From the IMG/VR virus record IMGVR_UViG_3300046170_000193, positions 1 through 33,289 of that record: a DNA stretch of 33,289 nt; one strand, given 5' to 3'. The position numbers and the translations under genes are program-made. Of the stretch, positions 1 through 8,159 are shown one piece after another. The notes under the pieces were generated by a model. The model was not told the origin of the DNA and searched no databases. It was given only the letters and a program-made list of their open reading frames with translations. The stretch's first letter is position 1. Every line of letters begins with the position of its first letter. This DNA comes from a virus.

Positions 1-62
1 AACATGTTACGTGACTCAACTAAGGTAGACTACAGATATTTCTGACCATTCTACATCAGACA

Positions 63-857
63 ATGGGCTATCGTAAGTACAGAGATGTTACATCTAAGAT
101 TGCCAAGGCTGCGTATGAGGAGTGGGTATCACGTGGTATTAGCTTTGCTAATCATACAGCTACCTGTGCCAGTAGGATATACAACTATGCAATACAGATG
201 GAACATGCAGAAGCAGAACCCATTTCGGTAAGATCAAAGCGTAAGCAACAGCAGCAGCGTAAGGTTGTGTGGACACATGGTGAGGTGAACAAGTTCCTTG
301 ACGTGGCGTACAGTGACTTTGAGTATCGTAACTTAGGGCTGATTGTACACATGGCATACGAGTGGTGTCAGAGACTTGGAGACATGCGTAATCTTACATG
401 GGATTGCCTTGACCTCAAGAAGCAACAGCTTACTATGGAACAGAGCAAGCGTAGGGCAGAGGTGTTCTTACCAATCAGTGATAATTTAAATCACATGTTG
501 CTAGAACAGAAAGCTGACTTTGGTTTTCAACAGTGGGTAGTACCACATCCCAAGCCAAGGTCAGGTAAGTTTGAACCGTATGCTATGGAAAGACTGTCCA
601 AGGTTGGACGTAAGGTAATGAGACTGGCTAAACTGTCAGAGGAACTACGCCTTATGGACATACGTAGGACTGGAGTAACACAGATGGTAGACAAGGGTGT
701 GCCATTGCCACAAATTATGGCAGTGACAGGGCATACACATGTGTCTTCTGTGAAACCATATATGAAACATACGTATGACTCTGCAAATAATGCCTTGACA
801 CAGCGTGATACTTATGTACAATCGAGTGTAACGAGTAACATTGAAAGTGATATATAA
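63..857 (+). CDS. int: Tyrosine recombinase / phage integrase, N-terminus incomplete
   Basis: Site-specific recombinase of the lambda-integrase family, which would insert the phage genome at a host att site through a covalent 3'-phosphotyrosine link. Seen: a SAM-like core-binding stretch at about residues 5-50, then the catalytic domain. The first Arg is in CQRLGDMR (about 104), the box II equivalent is MDIRRTG with Asp in place of the usual His, then TGH, and the Tyr nucleophile is most likely in VKPYMKHT, 11 residues into the GH motif. The ATG at 63 has no good ribosome binding site. Bases 4-42 in another frame encode LRDSTKVDYRYF, which looks like the missing start of the core-binding domain, so the true protein begins left of the window and the frame is broken near base 43. 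The stop overlaps the primase start by one base. No attP or tRNA is visible nearby. Confidence 0.85.
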   Translation: MGYRKYRDVTSKIAKAAYEEWVSRGISFANHTATCASRIYNYAIQMEHAEAEPISVRSKRKQQQQRKVVWTHGEVNKFLDVAYSDFEYRNLGLIVHMAYEWCQRLGDMRNLTWDCLDLKKQQLTMEQSKRRAEVFLPISDNLNHMLLEQKADFGFQQWVVPHPKPRSGKFEPYAMERLSKVGRKVMRLAKLSEELRLMDIRRTGVTQMVDKGVPLPQIMAVTGHTHVSSVKPYMKHTYDSANNALTQRDTYVQSSVTSNIESDI

Positions 858-1648
858 TGAATATAAAAGAATACATAAGTGATTTAGATATTAGTAATGG
901 TAATACTAAACGTACTAACTGCCCTGTATGTGGTGGAGTAAAGACGTTTACCGCTACTAATAATATGGGTCAGCTTATGTGGAATTGTTACAAGGCAGGG
1001 TGCAGTGTATCTGGTGGGTCACGTGTTCATCTAACTACTGATGACATACGTAGCTCACTAGGTAGTGCAGCGCAAGAGACAGAGGCAGTACCATTTCAGA
1101 AACCTGAGTGGATAGTCAAGAGTTACATTCGTATCAAAGACTTCTGCTACAAGTGGAGACTGTGGTCTGTGGAACAAGACTTGTTGTATGATGTAAAAGA
1201 AGATCGTGTCGTATTTCCTGTAGTCCATAACAATATTATGGTGGACGCAACAGGTAGAGCACTAGGAAAAAAGTTACCTAAGTGGAAAAGATATGGAAAA
1301 AACCCCTTGCCATACGTATCTGGATGTGGTAGAACTGGGGTAGTCGTTGAGGACTGTGTGAGTGCAGCTATTGTAGGTGCGACAGGCGGTTCTGGATGCT
1401 CAGAGGGTGGCGTATATGTCGGGGTAGCAGTGTTGGGTACGTCACTCTCTGAGGTACATAAGAAGTACTTATCACAGTTCGACACGATTATTATTGCACT
1501 TGACCCTGACGCATTACCAAAGACGCTGCAATTTGCTAAAGAACTAAGAGGTTATGTAAACAATGTAAAAGTTTTACGTTTGATAGATGACCTTAAATAC
1601 CGTAACCCTACCGACATTAGAAACTTAAACACACTAGGAGAAACATAA
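857..1648 (+). CDS. DNA primase, T7 gp4 N-terminal type (zinc ribbon plus Toprim)
   Basis: Makes RNA primers for lagging-strand synthesis. Seen: a four-Cys zinc ribbon (C22, C25, C44, C49; CPVCGG then CYKAGC) for template recognition, then a Toprim-like fold with acidic motifs VVVEDCVSA (about 161-169) and IIIALDPDA (about 210-218), which would bind Mg2+. It is 263 aa long, which equals the primase half of the T7 gp4 primase-helicase. The helicase half follows as a separate gene whose ATG directly abuts this stop codon. The start overlaps the integrase stop (TAATG), which suggests translational coupling. I am confident of the class; the split from the helicase is seen directly. Confidence 0.85.
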   Translation: MNIKEYISDLDISNGNTKRTNCPVCGGVKTFTATNNMGQLMWNCYKAGCSVSGGSRVHLTTDDIRSSLGSAAQETEAVPFQKPEWIVKSYIRIKDFCYKWRLWSVEQDLLYDVKEDRVVFPVVHNNIMVDATGRALGKKLPKWKRYGKNPLPYVSGCGRTGVVVEDCVSAAIVGATGGSGCSEGGVYVGVAVLGTSLSEVHKKYLSQFDTIIIALDPDALPKTLQFAKELRGYVNNVKVLRLIDDLKYRNPTDIRNLNTLGET

Positions 1649-2874
1649 ATGGAATTATCATTAATACGAAGCTTGATGGATAGAGAGTTCTACGATGACC
1701 ATCGTGGTGCTAAATGTCCCTGACAGATTATTCAGTAAAGATGTACGCAAGATCAAGCAAGCTATCGACAAGGCTATGGATCGTTATGAACGTACCGTTA
1801 CACCAGATGAGATTGAGGCATTGTTCATGTCAAACAATCCTACCATGACAACAGCACAGAAACAGGCGTATGGTTCTTTGTTTAACCAGATCAAACGTGA
1901 GTCACCTATGGGTGGTGACGTAGCACAAGAGGTGCTGTCGAAGCTGTTCCAACAGGTAGTGGGTGAGGACATTGCCAACCTTGGGTTTGACTACGTTAAC
2001 GGTGACAAGAATAGTCTCGAACCATTACGTGATTTACTTGAGCGTTATGGTGATGACTTCACACCTGACCTACGCATTGAGTGGGATGACATTGAGATTG
2101 ACACGTTGCTCAACATGAATGACCTTGGAGTCACAGTGGACGTTCAACGTTCCTAGCTTGACACGTAAGGTAGAGGGCGTAAATGCAGGACACCTGATTG
2201 AGGTGGGTGCTAGACCTAACACAGGTAAGACTTCATTCCACGCCTCTCTTATCGCTGCTCCTAATGGCTTTGCCCATCAAGGTGCTAAGTGTGTCATACT
2301 ATGTAACGAGGAAGCATCACACCGTGTTGGTGCTAGGTATCTTACAGCAGCTACAGGTATGACAATCCAAGAGGTCAAGGCTAACCCTACCAGAGCACGT
2401 GACGCTTATGAGGCTGTCAAGAAGAACATCAAGATCAAGGACGCAAGTAATCGTGACATGGCATGGGTAGAGTCAGTATGCAAGTCATACAAGCCTGACA
2501 TTGTAATACTTGACATGGGTGACAAGTTCGCTAGGACTGGTGGCTTTGCTAGACCTGACGAGGCACTGAAAGCTAATGCTATCTATGCGAGACAGATTGC
2601 TAAGTCACACAACTGTGCTATCTTCTACATGTCTCAGCTATCTGCTGACGCAGAGGGCAAGGTACTACTCAACCAGAGTATGATGGAAGGTTCACGTACT
2701 GGTAAGGCAGCAGAGGCTGACCTCATGGTATTGATTGCTAAGAACCCAGTGGTTGACGGTCAAGAGGAAGAGGACACACAACGTCACTTGAATGTTGTGA
2801 AGAACAAACTAAGTGGATGGCATGGTGTTGTCCATTGTGAATTGGAATACAAGACAGCGAGGTACACAGTATGA
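1649..2874 (+). CDS. Replicative DnaB/T7 gp4-like helicase, reading frame broken twice
   Basis: Hexameric 5'-3' replication helicase, the partner of the preceding primase. The start chosen is the ATG at 1649, which has AGGAG nine bases upstream; the later in-frame ATG at 1695 has no ribosome binding site. The first 24 codons (MELSLIRSLMDREF...) end at TGA 1721-1723. The protein resumes in the +1 frame at PDRLFSK, runs to a TAG at 2154-2156, and must shift +1 again around 2121-2138 to reach QWTFNVPSLTRKV and the ATPase core. The core has Walker A GARPNTGKTS, Walker B DIVILDMGD and a DnaB-like MEGSRTGKAAEADL stretch. Removing two bases gives one 407-aa product, a normal size. The first break is at a CCC_TGA site, compatible with programmed +1 frameshifting. 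The second has no stop codon at the shift point and may be an indel. The stop overlaps thyX (ATGA). Confidence 0.85.
1718..1723 (+). other. CCC_TGA: candidate programmed +1 frameshift site in the helicase
   Basis: The frame opened by the well-positioned 1649 ATG meets TGA straight after CCC. Slipping +1 lets a Pro tRNA re-pair on CCT and continue as GAC AGA, exactly joining AKCP to DRLFSK. CCC followed by UGA is a known type of +1 shift site (Listeria phage PSA, from memory), and the slow-stop logic is as in bacterial prfB. I see no clear Shine-Dalgarno-like stimulator just upstream, so a one-base insertion remains an alternative. Confidence 0.45.
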
Positions 2875-3521
2875 TAGACGCAACATTAATAGATAGCATG
2901 GGCAGTGATCTTACTGTAGTAAACTCTGCTCGTGTTAGTTTCAACAAGAAGAGTGAGTGGGATGAAGACAATACACTGACTGTGTCAGACAGTATACTTA
3001 TATCATATCTTGCACGACACAAACACATGTCACCCTTTGGTCATTGCTTTGCAACATTCCATGTCAAAGCTCCTATGTTTGTGGCAAGACAACTGGTCAA
3101 ACATAAGTTCCTTAGATGGAATGAGGTAAGCCGTAGGTATGTAGACGATCAACCAGAGTACTACTACGCCCCAACATGGAGAGGACGTGCAAAAGATAAG
3201 AAGCAAGGTAGTAGTGGTGAGGTTTCTATATCCTATCGTACCATTAGTACACTGGCTAAACATGAGTTGTGGTGCAACAAGGCATACAAGGAGTTGCTTG
3301 AGCAAGGTGTAGCACCAGAGCAAGCACGTATGGTACTGCCACTGAATACTATGACAGAGTGGTACTGGTCAGGTAGTCTGGATGCATGGTCAGATATGTG
3401 TAAGCTTAGACAGAGTGAGGACACACAGGAAGAGACACGGTTAATTGCTAACTCAATTAGTATGGACATGGGTACGTTGTTTCCTGACTCATGGACAGCA
3501 TTACTGGCGTACAACCGATGA
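2871..3521 (+). CDS. thyX: Flavin-dependent thymidylate synthase ThyX
   Basis: Makes dTMP from dUMP using FAD, NADPH and methylene-tetrahydrofolate, feeding phage DNA synthesis. Seen: NSARVSF near residues 18-24, HMSPFGH at 52-58 and the signature region KHKFLRWNEVSRRYV at 77-91, which matches the ThyX motif region (RHRxxSxNExSxRY) with R-to-K changes and Arg at the Ser position. The length of 216 aa is normal for the family. The ATG overlaps the helicase TGA by four bases (ATGA), so translation is probably coupled. Its stop in turn overlaps the next small gene. It works with the downstream ribonucleotide reductase and MazG-like protein in nucleotide supply. Confidence 0.9.
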   Translation: MIDATLIDSMGSDLTVVNSARVSFNKKSEWDEDNTLTVSDSILISYLARHKHMSPFGHCFATFHVKAPMFVARQLVKHKFLRWNEVSRRYVDDQPEYYYAPTWRGRAKDKKQGSSGEVSISYRTISTLAKHELWCNKAYKELLEQGVAPEQARMVLPLNTMTEWYWSGSLDAWSDMCKLRQSEDTQEETRLIANSISMDMGTLFPDSWTALLAYNR

Positions 3522-3667
3522 GTGAGCAGTACTGTACAACAAAAGGATTAGGATGGGCGTTCCTTGTATGTGCATTCCTTATACTAGGTGTGCCTGTGGG
3601 TATGTGGTTGGCATTGGAAGGGGCGTCATGGTATGAGAGGTTCAGCATGATGAACCCAATGTTCTAG
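3518..3667 (+). CDS. Small single-span membrane protein, unknown
   Basis: A 49-aa gene starting with an ATGA overlap on the thyX stop. It has a strongly hydrophobic stretch, GWAFLVCAFLILGVPVGMWL (about residues 12-31), that would span the inner membrane once, followed by a short polar and aromatic tail. The overlap start, full open frame and ending just before a ribosome binding site (AGGAG) for the next gene support a real gene. Its function is not recognised. Membrane-active host-takeover or superinfection-exclusion roles are possible but only guesses. Confidence 0.6.
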   Translation: MSEQYCTTKGLGWAFLVCAFLILGVPVGMWLALEGASWYERFSMMNPMF

Positions 3668-3676
3668 GAGACAGCC

Positions 3677-3919
3677 ATGAGAAGATATAAAGAAGTTAAA
3701 TGCCATTTGTGTGAGGAATACTTTGACACAACTAAGTATACGTCCTGCCCGAAAGAATCGTGTAGGTCAGTAGGTGAATTAAAAGAATGGTTTATTGATA
3801 AACGTAAAGGTATTTCAAAAGAAATTAGGCACATGACACAGGAAGAACGTCAACGTGCAAAAGAAAAAGAGGAGGCTAATACATGTACACAGTCGAGTTT
3901 GAAAAAGACGCCTCAATAG
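3677..3919 (+). CDS. Small zinc-ribbon-like protein, unknown
   Basis: 80 aa. The N-terminal half has CHLCEEYF (C9, C12) and SCPKESC (C24, C29), a likely four-Cys zinc knuckle. The C-terminal half is highly charged and helical (MTQEERQRAKEKEEA). The ribosome binding site AGGAG lies 6-8 bases before the ATG. It overlaps the next gene by 37 bases. No family is recognised. A DNA- or protein-binding accessory of the replication module is plausible from the zinc knuckle and position. Confidence 0.6.
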   Translation: MRRYKEVKCHLCEEYFDTTKYTSCPKESCRSVGELKEWFIDKRKGISKEIRHMTQEERQRAKEKEEANTCTQSSLKKTPQ

Positions 3920-4134
3920 TTACGTCACTAGATGAGACTGATAAGTTTGAGGATGTAGAAATGGTTATAGGAGAAGATGACACTGTTTATTTAAGACAGT
4001 TTGAACCTAACCTAAACGAACACCAGATTATTTACATATCATATCAACAATTGCTAGACCTTGTTACCTCTTTGAATAGCACAGAGGGTGCGTTCTATGC
4101 AAAACTAAGAGGGGGTACACTACATGACATATGA
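3883..4134 (+). CDS. Hypothetical acidic protein
   Basis: 83 aa, starting at an ATG with an excellent AGGAGG seven bases upstream inside the preceding gene, which is what decides this start. Acidic; predicted mainly beta with a helix near residues 50-65. No motif recognised. It overlaps both neighbours, as is usual in this compact operon. Confidence 0.65.
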   Translation: MYTVEFEKDASIVTSLDETDKFEDVEMVIGEDDTVYLRQFEPNLNEHQIIYISYQQLLDLVTSLNSTEGAFYAKLRGGTLHDI

Positions 4135-4324
4135 GTTACGAACAAAGACAAAATTATATAACCTGTTGGAGAGGTTAGATCTAAGTTATGACGAGGCAGA
4201 ACATGCACTAAGTTTGTATGCACATAATAAAAAGTTTGACAAAGACCTTGATGATGCGTATAACGTAAACAACGATGACATAATAGATGAGGATTGGGAT
4301 GATTGGCATCCTAACGATTTATAG
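4124..4324 (+). CDS. Hypothetical small acidic protein
   Basis: 66 aa. The N-terminal half looks helical (NLLERLDLSYDEAEHALSLY) and the C-terminal tail is extremely acidic (DLDDAYNVNNDDIIDEDWDD). The start overlaps the previous gene by 11 bases and the stop sits directly before the ribosome binding site of the DNA polymerase. A strongly acidic tail can mimic DNA, but no function is recognised. Confidence 0.6.
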   Translation: MTYELRTKTKLYNLLERLDLSYDEAEHALSLYAHNKKFDKDLDDAYNVNNDDIIDEDWDDWHPNDL

Positions 4325-4332
4325 GAGAATAA

Positions 4333-6378
4333 ATGAAACTAACACTCGACATAGAAAACACTGTGACCAAACGGAATGGCAAGCTACACCTTGATCCATT
4401 CGAGCCAGACAATACGATGGTTATGGTGGGTATGCTAGATGATCTTGGACACGAGGACATTGTAACATTCGATCATTCAGAGCAACAACCTACCACAGAG
4501 GGGCGGTACATTGTCCAAAAGAAACTGGACGATACCGCCCTTCTAATTATGCACAACGCATCACACGACTTGATGTGGCTATGGGAGTCAGGATTTACCT
4601 ACGAGGGTACAATCTTTGACACCATGCTAGGTGAGTACATACTACAGCGTGGACAGAAAGAACCACTATCCCTTGAGGCTTGCGCTGAGAGGTATGACCT
4701 TGACACTAAGAAACAGGACAGTCTCAAGGAGTGGCTCAAGGCAGGAAAGTCAGTACGTGACATGGATCACACTGAGTTATCTAACTATCTGTCTGCTGAC
4801 CTACATGCTACTCAGCAATTATATGAGCGTTTGCGGATACAGTACGAGGATTGCAACTCACTGGAAGCAACGATCAAACTGACTAATCAATTGGCGGTAC
4901 ACCTTGCACGTATTTATCAGCGTGGGTTTGCCGTTGACTTGGAAGCTTTGGAAGATGTGCGTAAAGAGTTTGAAGAGGAGCGTGTCACATTGACACGTGA
5001 ACTAGAAGAACAAGTACGTGAACTGATGGGTGACACACCTATCAATCTTAATAGTCCAGAGCAATTGTCTTGGGTTATCTACAGTAAGAAACCTAAAGAC
5101 AAAAAGGTATGGGCAGATCTATTTGATCCTTACATGCCAGATGCAGACTACCGTTCAACGGTACACAACAACTCAGAGAAGTTGTATAAACAAAAGGCAA
5201 AGCAATGCCAGTCCTGCAATGGCACTGGCTACACTTACAAAATCAGAAAGGACGGTAAACGCTATGCTAAACCCAATAAATGTATTACTTGTAACAATAC
5301 TGGCTATGTCTTTGTGGACATCCATTCCACAGTTGCAGGGTTAAAGTTCAATGCCCCAACTGCAAAATGGATTTCAGCTAACGGTTTCGCCACAAGCAAG
5401 GATAGACTTGTATACCTTGAAGGTGTGGCTAGACAACGTGATATGCAGAACGCAGTGCAATTCCTACAGCGAGTGCGTAGGTTGTCTGCTGTTGACACAT
5501 ATCTCTCAAGCTTTGTGGAAGGTATCCACAATTATGTAAAACAAGATGGTAAGCTGCACGTTAGCTTACTTCAACACAGGACAGCTACTGGAAGATTGTC
5601 AGGTGCTAATCCTAACATGCAGAATATGCCTCGTGGGGGTACGTTCCCAGTCAAGCGAGTGTTCAAGTCACGATGGGATGGCGGCAAAATAATTGAGGCA
5701 GACTTTGCCCAGTTAGAATTTCGAGTTGCTGCTTTTCTATCTCAGGACAGGACAGCTATTGACGAGGTGACTACTGGCTTTGATGTACACAGTTATACCG
5801 CAAAGGTTATATCTGATGCAGGTCAAAACATATCCAGACAGGATGCGAAGTCTCATACATTCGCTCCTCTGTATGGTGCTAGTGGCTTTGGACGTACTCC
5901 TGCGGAAGCTTCATACTATGAACAGTTTACTAAGAAGTACTCTGGCATAGCAAGATGGCATAAAGAATTGGCACGTGAAGCATTGGGTACAGGTAAGATA
6001 ACTACACCGTCAGGACGTGAGTTCTCATTTCCAGATGTAGTACGTAGATCAAATGGAAGTGTGACATATTTCACACAGATCAAGAACTTCCCTGTTCAGT
6101 CCTTTGCTACTGCTGACATCGTACCTATATCATTAATATACATTGACAAGATGTTAGGTGCTAATCAATTACACAGTTGTATAGTCAATACCGTACACGA
6201 TTCAATCGTGATTGACGTACACCCAAACGAGAAGGACAAAGTATTACGGATAATAAATGCTGCCAATGACAAGCTTCTTGGAATAGTAAATCGCAAGTGG
6301 AATATAGACTTCAACTTACCTTTATTATTAGAAGCAAAAATTGGTGACAATTGGCTTGACACGGTAGACGTGTCGTGA
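4333..6378 (+). CDS. Family A DNA polymerase with a DnaJ-like zinc insert (HMO-2011 type)
   Basis: The phage replicative polymerase with 3'-5' proofreading. Seen, in order: exonuclease motif I LTLDIE (D6, E8), motif II HNASHDL (about 74-80), motif III NYLSADLHATQQLY (about 155-168); then two CxxCxGxG-type pairs (CQSCNGTG at C292/C295 and CITCNNTG at C317/C320) forming a zinc ribbon; then the polymerase domain with TGRLSGANPNMQN, motif A EADFAQLEFR (D457), motif B RQDAKSHTFAPLYG (K506, Y514) and motif C VHDS (H622, D623). The 681-aa length suits a phage Pol I without a 5' nuclease. The insert lies between exonuclease and polymerase, where T7 polymerase has its processivity region (inference). 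The start has AGGAG nearby. Confidence 0.95.
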   Translation: MKLTLDIENTVTKRNGKLHLDPFEPDNTMVMVGMLDDLGHEDIVTFDHSEQQPTTEGRYIVQKKLDDTALLIMHNASHDLMWLWESGFTYEGTIFDTMLGEYILQRGQKEPLSLEACAERYDLDTKKQDSLKEWLKAGKSVRDMDHTELSNYLSADLHATQQLYERLRIQYEDCNSLEATIKLTNQLAVHLARIYQRGFAVDLEALEDVRKEFEEERVTLTRELEEQVRELMGDTPINLNSPEQLSWVIYSKKPKDKKVWADLFDPYMPDADYRSTVHNNSEKLYKQKAKQCQSCNGTGYTYKIRKDGKRYAKPNKCITCNNTGYVFVDIHSTVAGLKFNAPTAKWISANGFATSKDRLVYLEGVARQRDMQNAVQFLQRVRRLSAVDTYLSSFVEGIHNYVKQDGKLHVSLLQHRTATGRLSGANPNMQNMPRGGTFPVKRVFKSRWDGGKIIEADFAQLEFRVAAFLSQDRTAIDEVTTGFDVHSYTAKVISDAGQNISRQDAKSHTFAPLYGASGFGRTPAEASYYEQFTKKYSGIARWHKELAREALGTGKITTPSGREFSFPDVVRRSNGSVTYFTQIKNFPVQSFATADIVPISLIYIDKMLGANQLHSCIVNTVHDSIVIDVHPNEKDKVLRIINAANDKLLGIVNRKWNIDFNLPLLLEAKIGDNWLDTVDVS

Positions 6379-6415
6379 TATAACTAAGATTCGTTTTAAC
6401 AGAAAAGGAGAATAC

Positions 6416-7306
6416 ATGAACCAAGTATCAACAATAAACACAGGTAACTTTAACGCAATGGCTGAAGCAATGGGGATGAATGTTGACACTCAACAGAAGT
6501 CTCAGGCAAGCACACTTGCTAGATTGCGTGTCAATCATTCACCTATCATGGGAGAGGAAACTATCAATGGTAAGAAGGTTAAGGTTGAGGTTGTGTCTGG
6601 TGGCACATATAAGTTGGAGATACCAGATGGTCCGACTTACTATGCCAGTACAGCTACCATACGTCCATACCTACAACGCTTTATGTATAAGCGATTTGTA
6701 AAGGGATCAGACAATACACCTAATCGTTATGTCAAAACCTTAATGGCAAACGATTTAAACAACGACATGAAGGACAATGACGGTGGCTTCAACTGTGGTA
6801 AACCTGCAGGTTACATTGAAGACTTTAAGGCGCTGCCTGAGAAGACACAAGACTTGATCCGTCAGATCAAACGAGTACGTGTACTGTTTGGTACGGTAGA
6901 ACTACACAACATCGTAGACGCTACAGGTAAGTCAGTAGAGTTGTCACCACAGGCGTTCATCTACGAGATTGAAAATCGTGATGCGTTCAAAGGTGCAGGT
7001 GTAATCTTCAACAAGCTAGGTAAGATGCGTAGGCTACCAGTACAGCACAACGTGTCAATGTCTACTGAAGAGCAGTCAATGCCTAACGGTAACGTGTGGT
7101 ACTTACCTACATTTACACTTGACTTAGGTGAAACACTTGAGGTGGGTGACGGTGAGCAAGAAACCTTTGCTAATTTCATGGCATGGATTGAGAACTACAA
7201 CGAGTACATCAAGTCTGCATGGAATGATAATGCCTACAAGAATGACGATACCGACACTGATACGGTTGAGGAGTTCGTAGACATTGACGCAGAGGACTTT
7301 GTGTAA
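6416..7306 (+). CDS. Probable single-stranded DNA-binding protein
   Basis: 296 aa, preceded by AAAGGAG. It follows the polymerase and precedes the exonuclease. The body looks beta-rich, with a conserved-looking block GGFNCGKPAGYI (about 122-133). It ends in a long acidic tail (DDTDTDTVEEFVDIDAEDFV) with a near-terminal Phe, the feature of T7 gp2.5-type and bacterial SSB proteins that docks on polymerase and helicase. Role inferred from the tail and position; no firm sequence-family match is recognised. It would coat single strands at the fork. Confidence 0.5.
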   Translation: MNQVSTINTGNFNAMAEAMGMNVDTQQKSQASTLARLRVNHSPIMGEETINGKKVKVEVVSGGTYKLEIPDGPTYYASTATIRPYLQRFMYKRFVKGSDNTPNRYVKTLMANDLNNDMKDNDGGFNCGKPAGYIEDFKALPEKTQDLIRQIKRVRVLFGTVELHNIVDATGKSVELSPQAFIYEIENRDAFKGAGVIFNKLGKMRRLPVQHNVSMSTEEQSMPNGNVWYLPTFTLDLGETLEVGDGEQETFANFMAWIENYNEYIKSAWNDNAYKNDDTDTDTVEEFVDIDAEDFV

Positions 7307-8157
7307 TGAACCATCCTGCTGAACTAGCAATACATCAGTACCTTGAGAACGCTGCTAACGGTAGGTCTTCTATGTCAGATGAAACAATTGACACAGTAGC
7401 ACGTGAAGTAGCAGAGGCACTGAAACGTCAGTTCGGTAGTGGTAATAAACGTGGCAAGTTCAGGTTAAGGATGTCCAACATTGGGCGTCCTACTTGTCAA
7501 CTCTGGTTTGATAAGAACAAACCTGAAACGGCATTACCAAAGCCGACTACATTTGTAATGAACATGATGTTAGGAGATATAGTTGAAGCTGTTTTTAAGG
7601 GTGTTCTTAAAGAGTCTAACGTGGCTTTTGAAGACACTGATACGGTTAGCCTTCCAGTGGGAGATAGTAATGATACTGTTGTTTCTGGGAGTTATGATCT
7701 TATCGTAGATGGAGCACTTGACGATGTAAAGTCAGCATCCGACTGGTCTTACAGGAATAAGTTTGAGTCATATGATACGTTAGCTAAAGGAGATTCATTT
7801 GGATATGTTGGGCAGTTAGCAGGTTATGCTAAAGCTTCTGGTAAGAAGGTAGGCGGTTGGTGGGTTGTAAACAAAGCCAACGGTGGCATCAAGTATGTAC
7901 CTGCTGACAACCTTGATATGGAAGCAGAGATGGACAAGATCAGAGAGACTGTTGAGACAGTCAATAAGAACGAGTTCAAACGATGCTTCAAACCTGTACC
8001 TGAGTTCTTTAGGGGTAAACCTACAGGCAATACGGTACTCAATGATGGTTGCAAGTTCTGTGACTATCGACATGAGTGTTGGCCTAACATGGTAGAAGAG
8101 CCATCACGAATGTCTAAAGCAAAAGACCCTAAGATAGTGGCATACATAGAGGAGTAA
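7306..8157 (+). CDS. Cas4/RecB-like PD-(D/E)XK exonuclease with Fe-S cluster cysteines
   Basis: Nuclease replacing the T7 gp6 exonuclease in this gene order. Seen: C64 (TCQLWF), E94 in GDIVEAV, D131 in SGSYDLIVDG, D140-V-K142 (the D/ExK motif), a QxxxY motif in GYVGQLAGYA (about 170), and three clustered Cys in GCKFCDYRHEC (about 249-258). One early Cys plus a late three-Cys cluster around a RecB-like core is the layout of Cas4/AddB-type 4Fe-4S nucleases. It probably degrades DNA ends for nucleotide recycling or recombination. It starts on the stop of the previous gene (TAATG). Confidence 0.8.
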   Translation: MNHPAELAIHQYLENAANGRSSMSDETIDTVAREVAEALKRQFGSGNKRGKFRLRMSNIGRPTCQLWFDKNKPETALPKPTTFVMNMMLGDIVEAVFKGVLKESNVAFEDTDTVSLPVGDSNDTVVSGSYDLIVDGALDDVKSASDWSYRNKFESYDTLAKGDSFGYVGQLAGYAKASGKKVGGWWVVNKANGGIKYVPADNLDMEAEMDKIRETVETVNKNEFKRCFKPVPEFFRGKPTGNTVLNDGCKFCDYRHECWPNMVEEPSRMSKAKDPKIVAYIEE

Positions 8158-8159
8158 AC

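Noticed and set aside
1-60. A tRNA or attP core beside the integrase
   Set aside because: No cloverleaf or clear direct repeat is visible; these bases look like the integrase's own N-terminal coding sequence.
1695-1697. ATG at 1695 as the helicase start
   Set aside because: It has no ribosome binding site, while the ATG at 1649 has AGGAG and a sensible N-terminus in the other frame.
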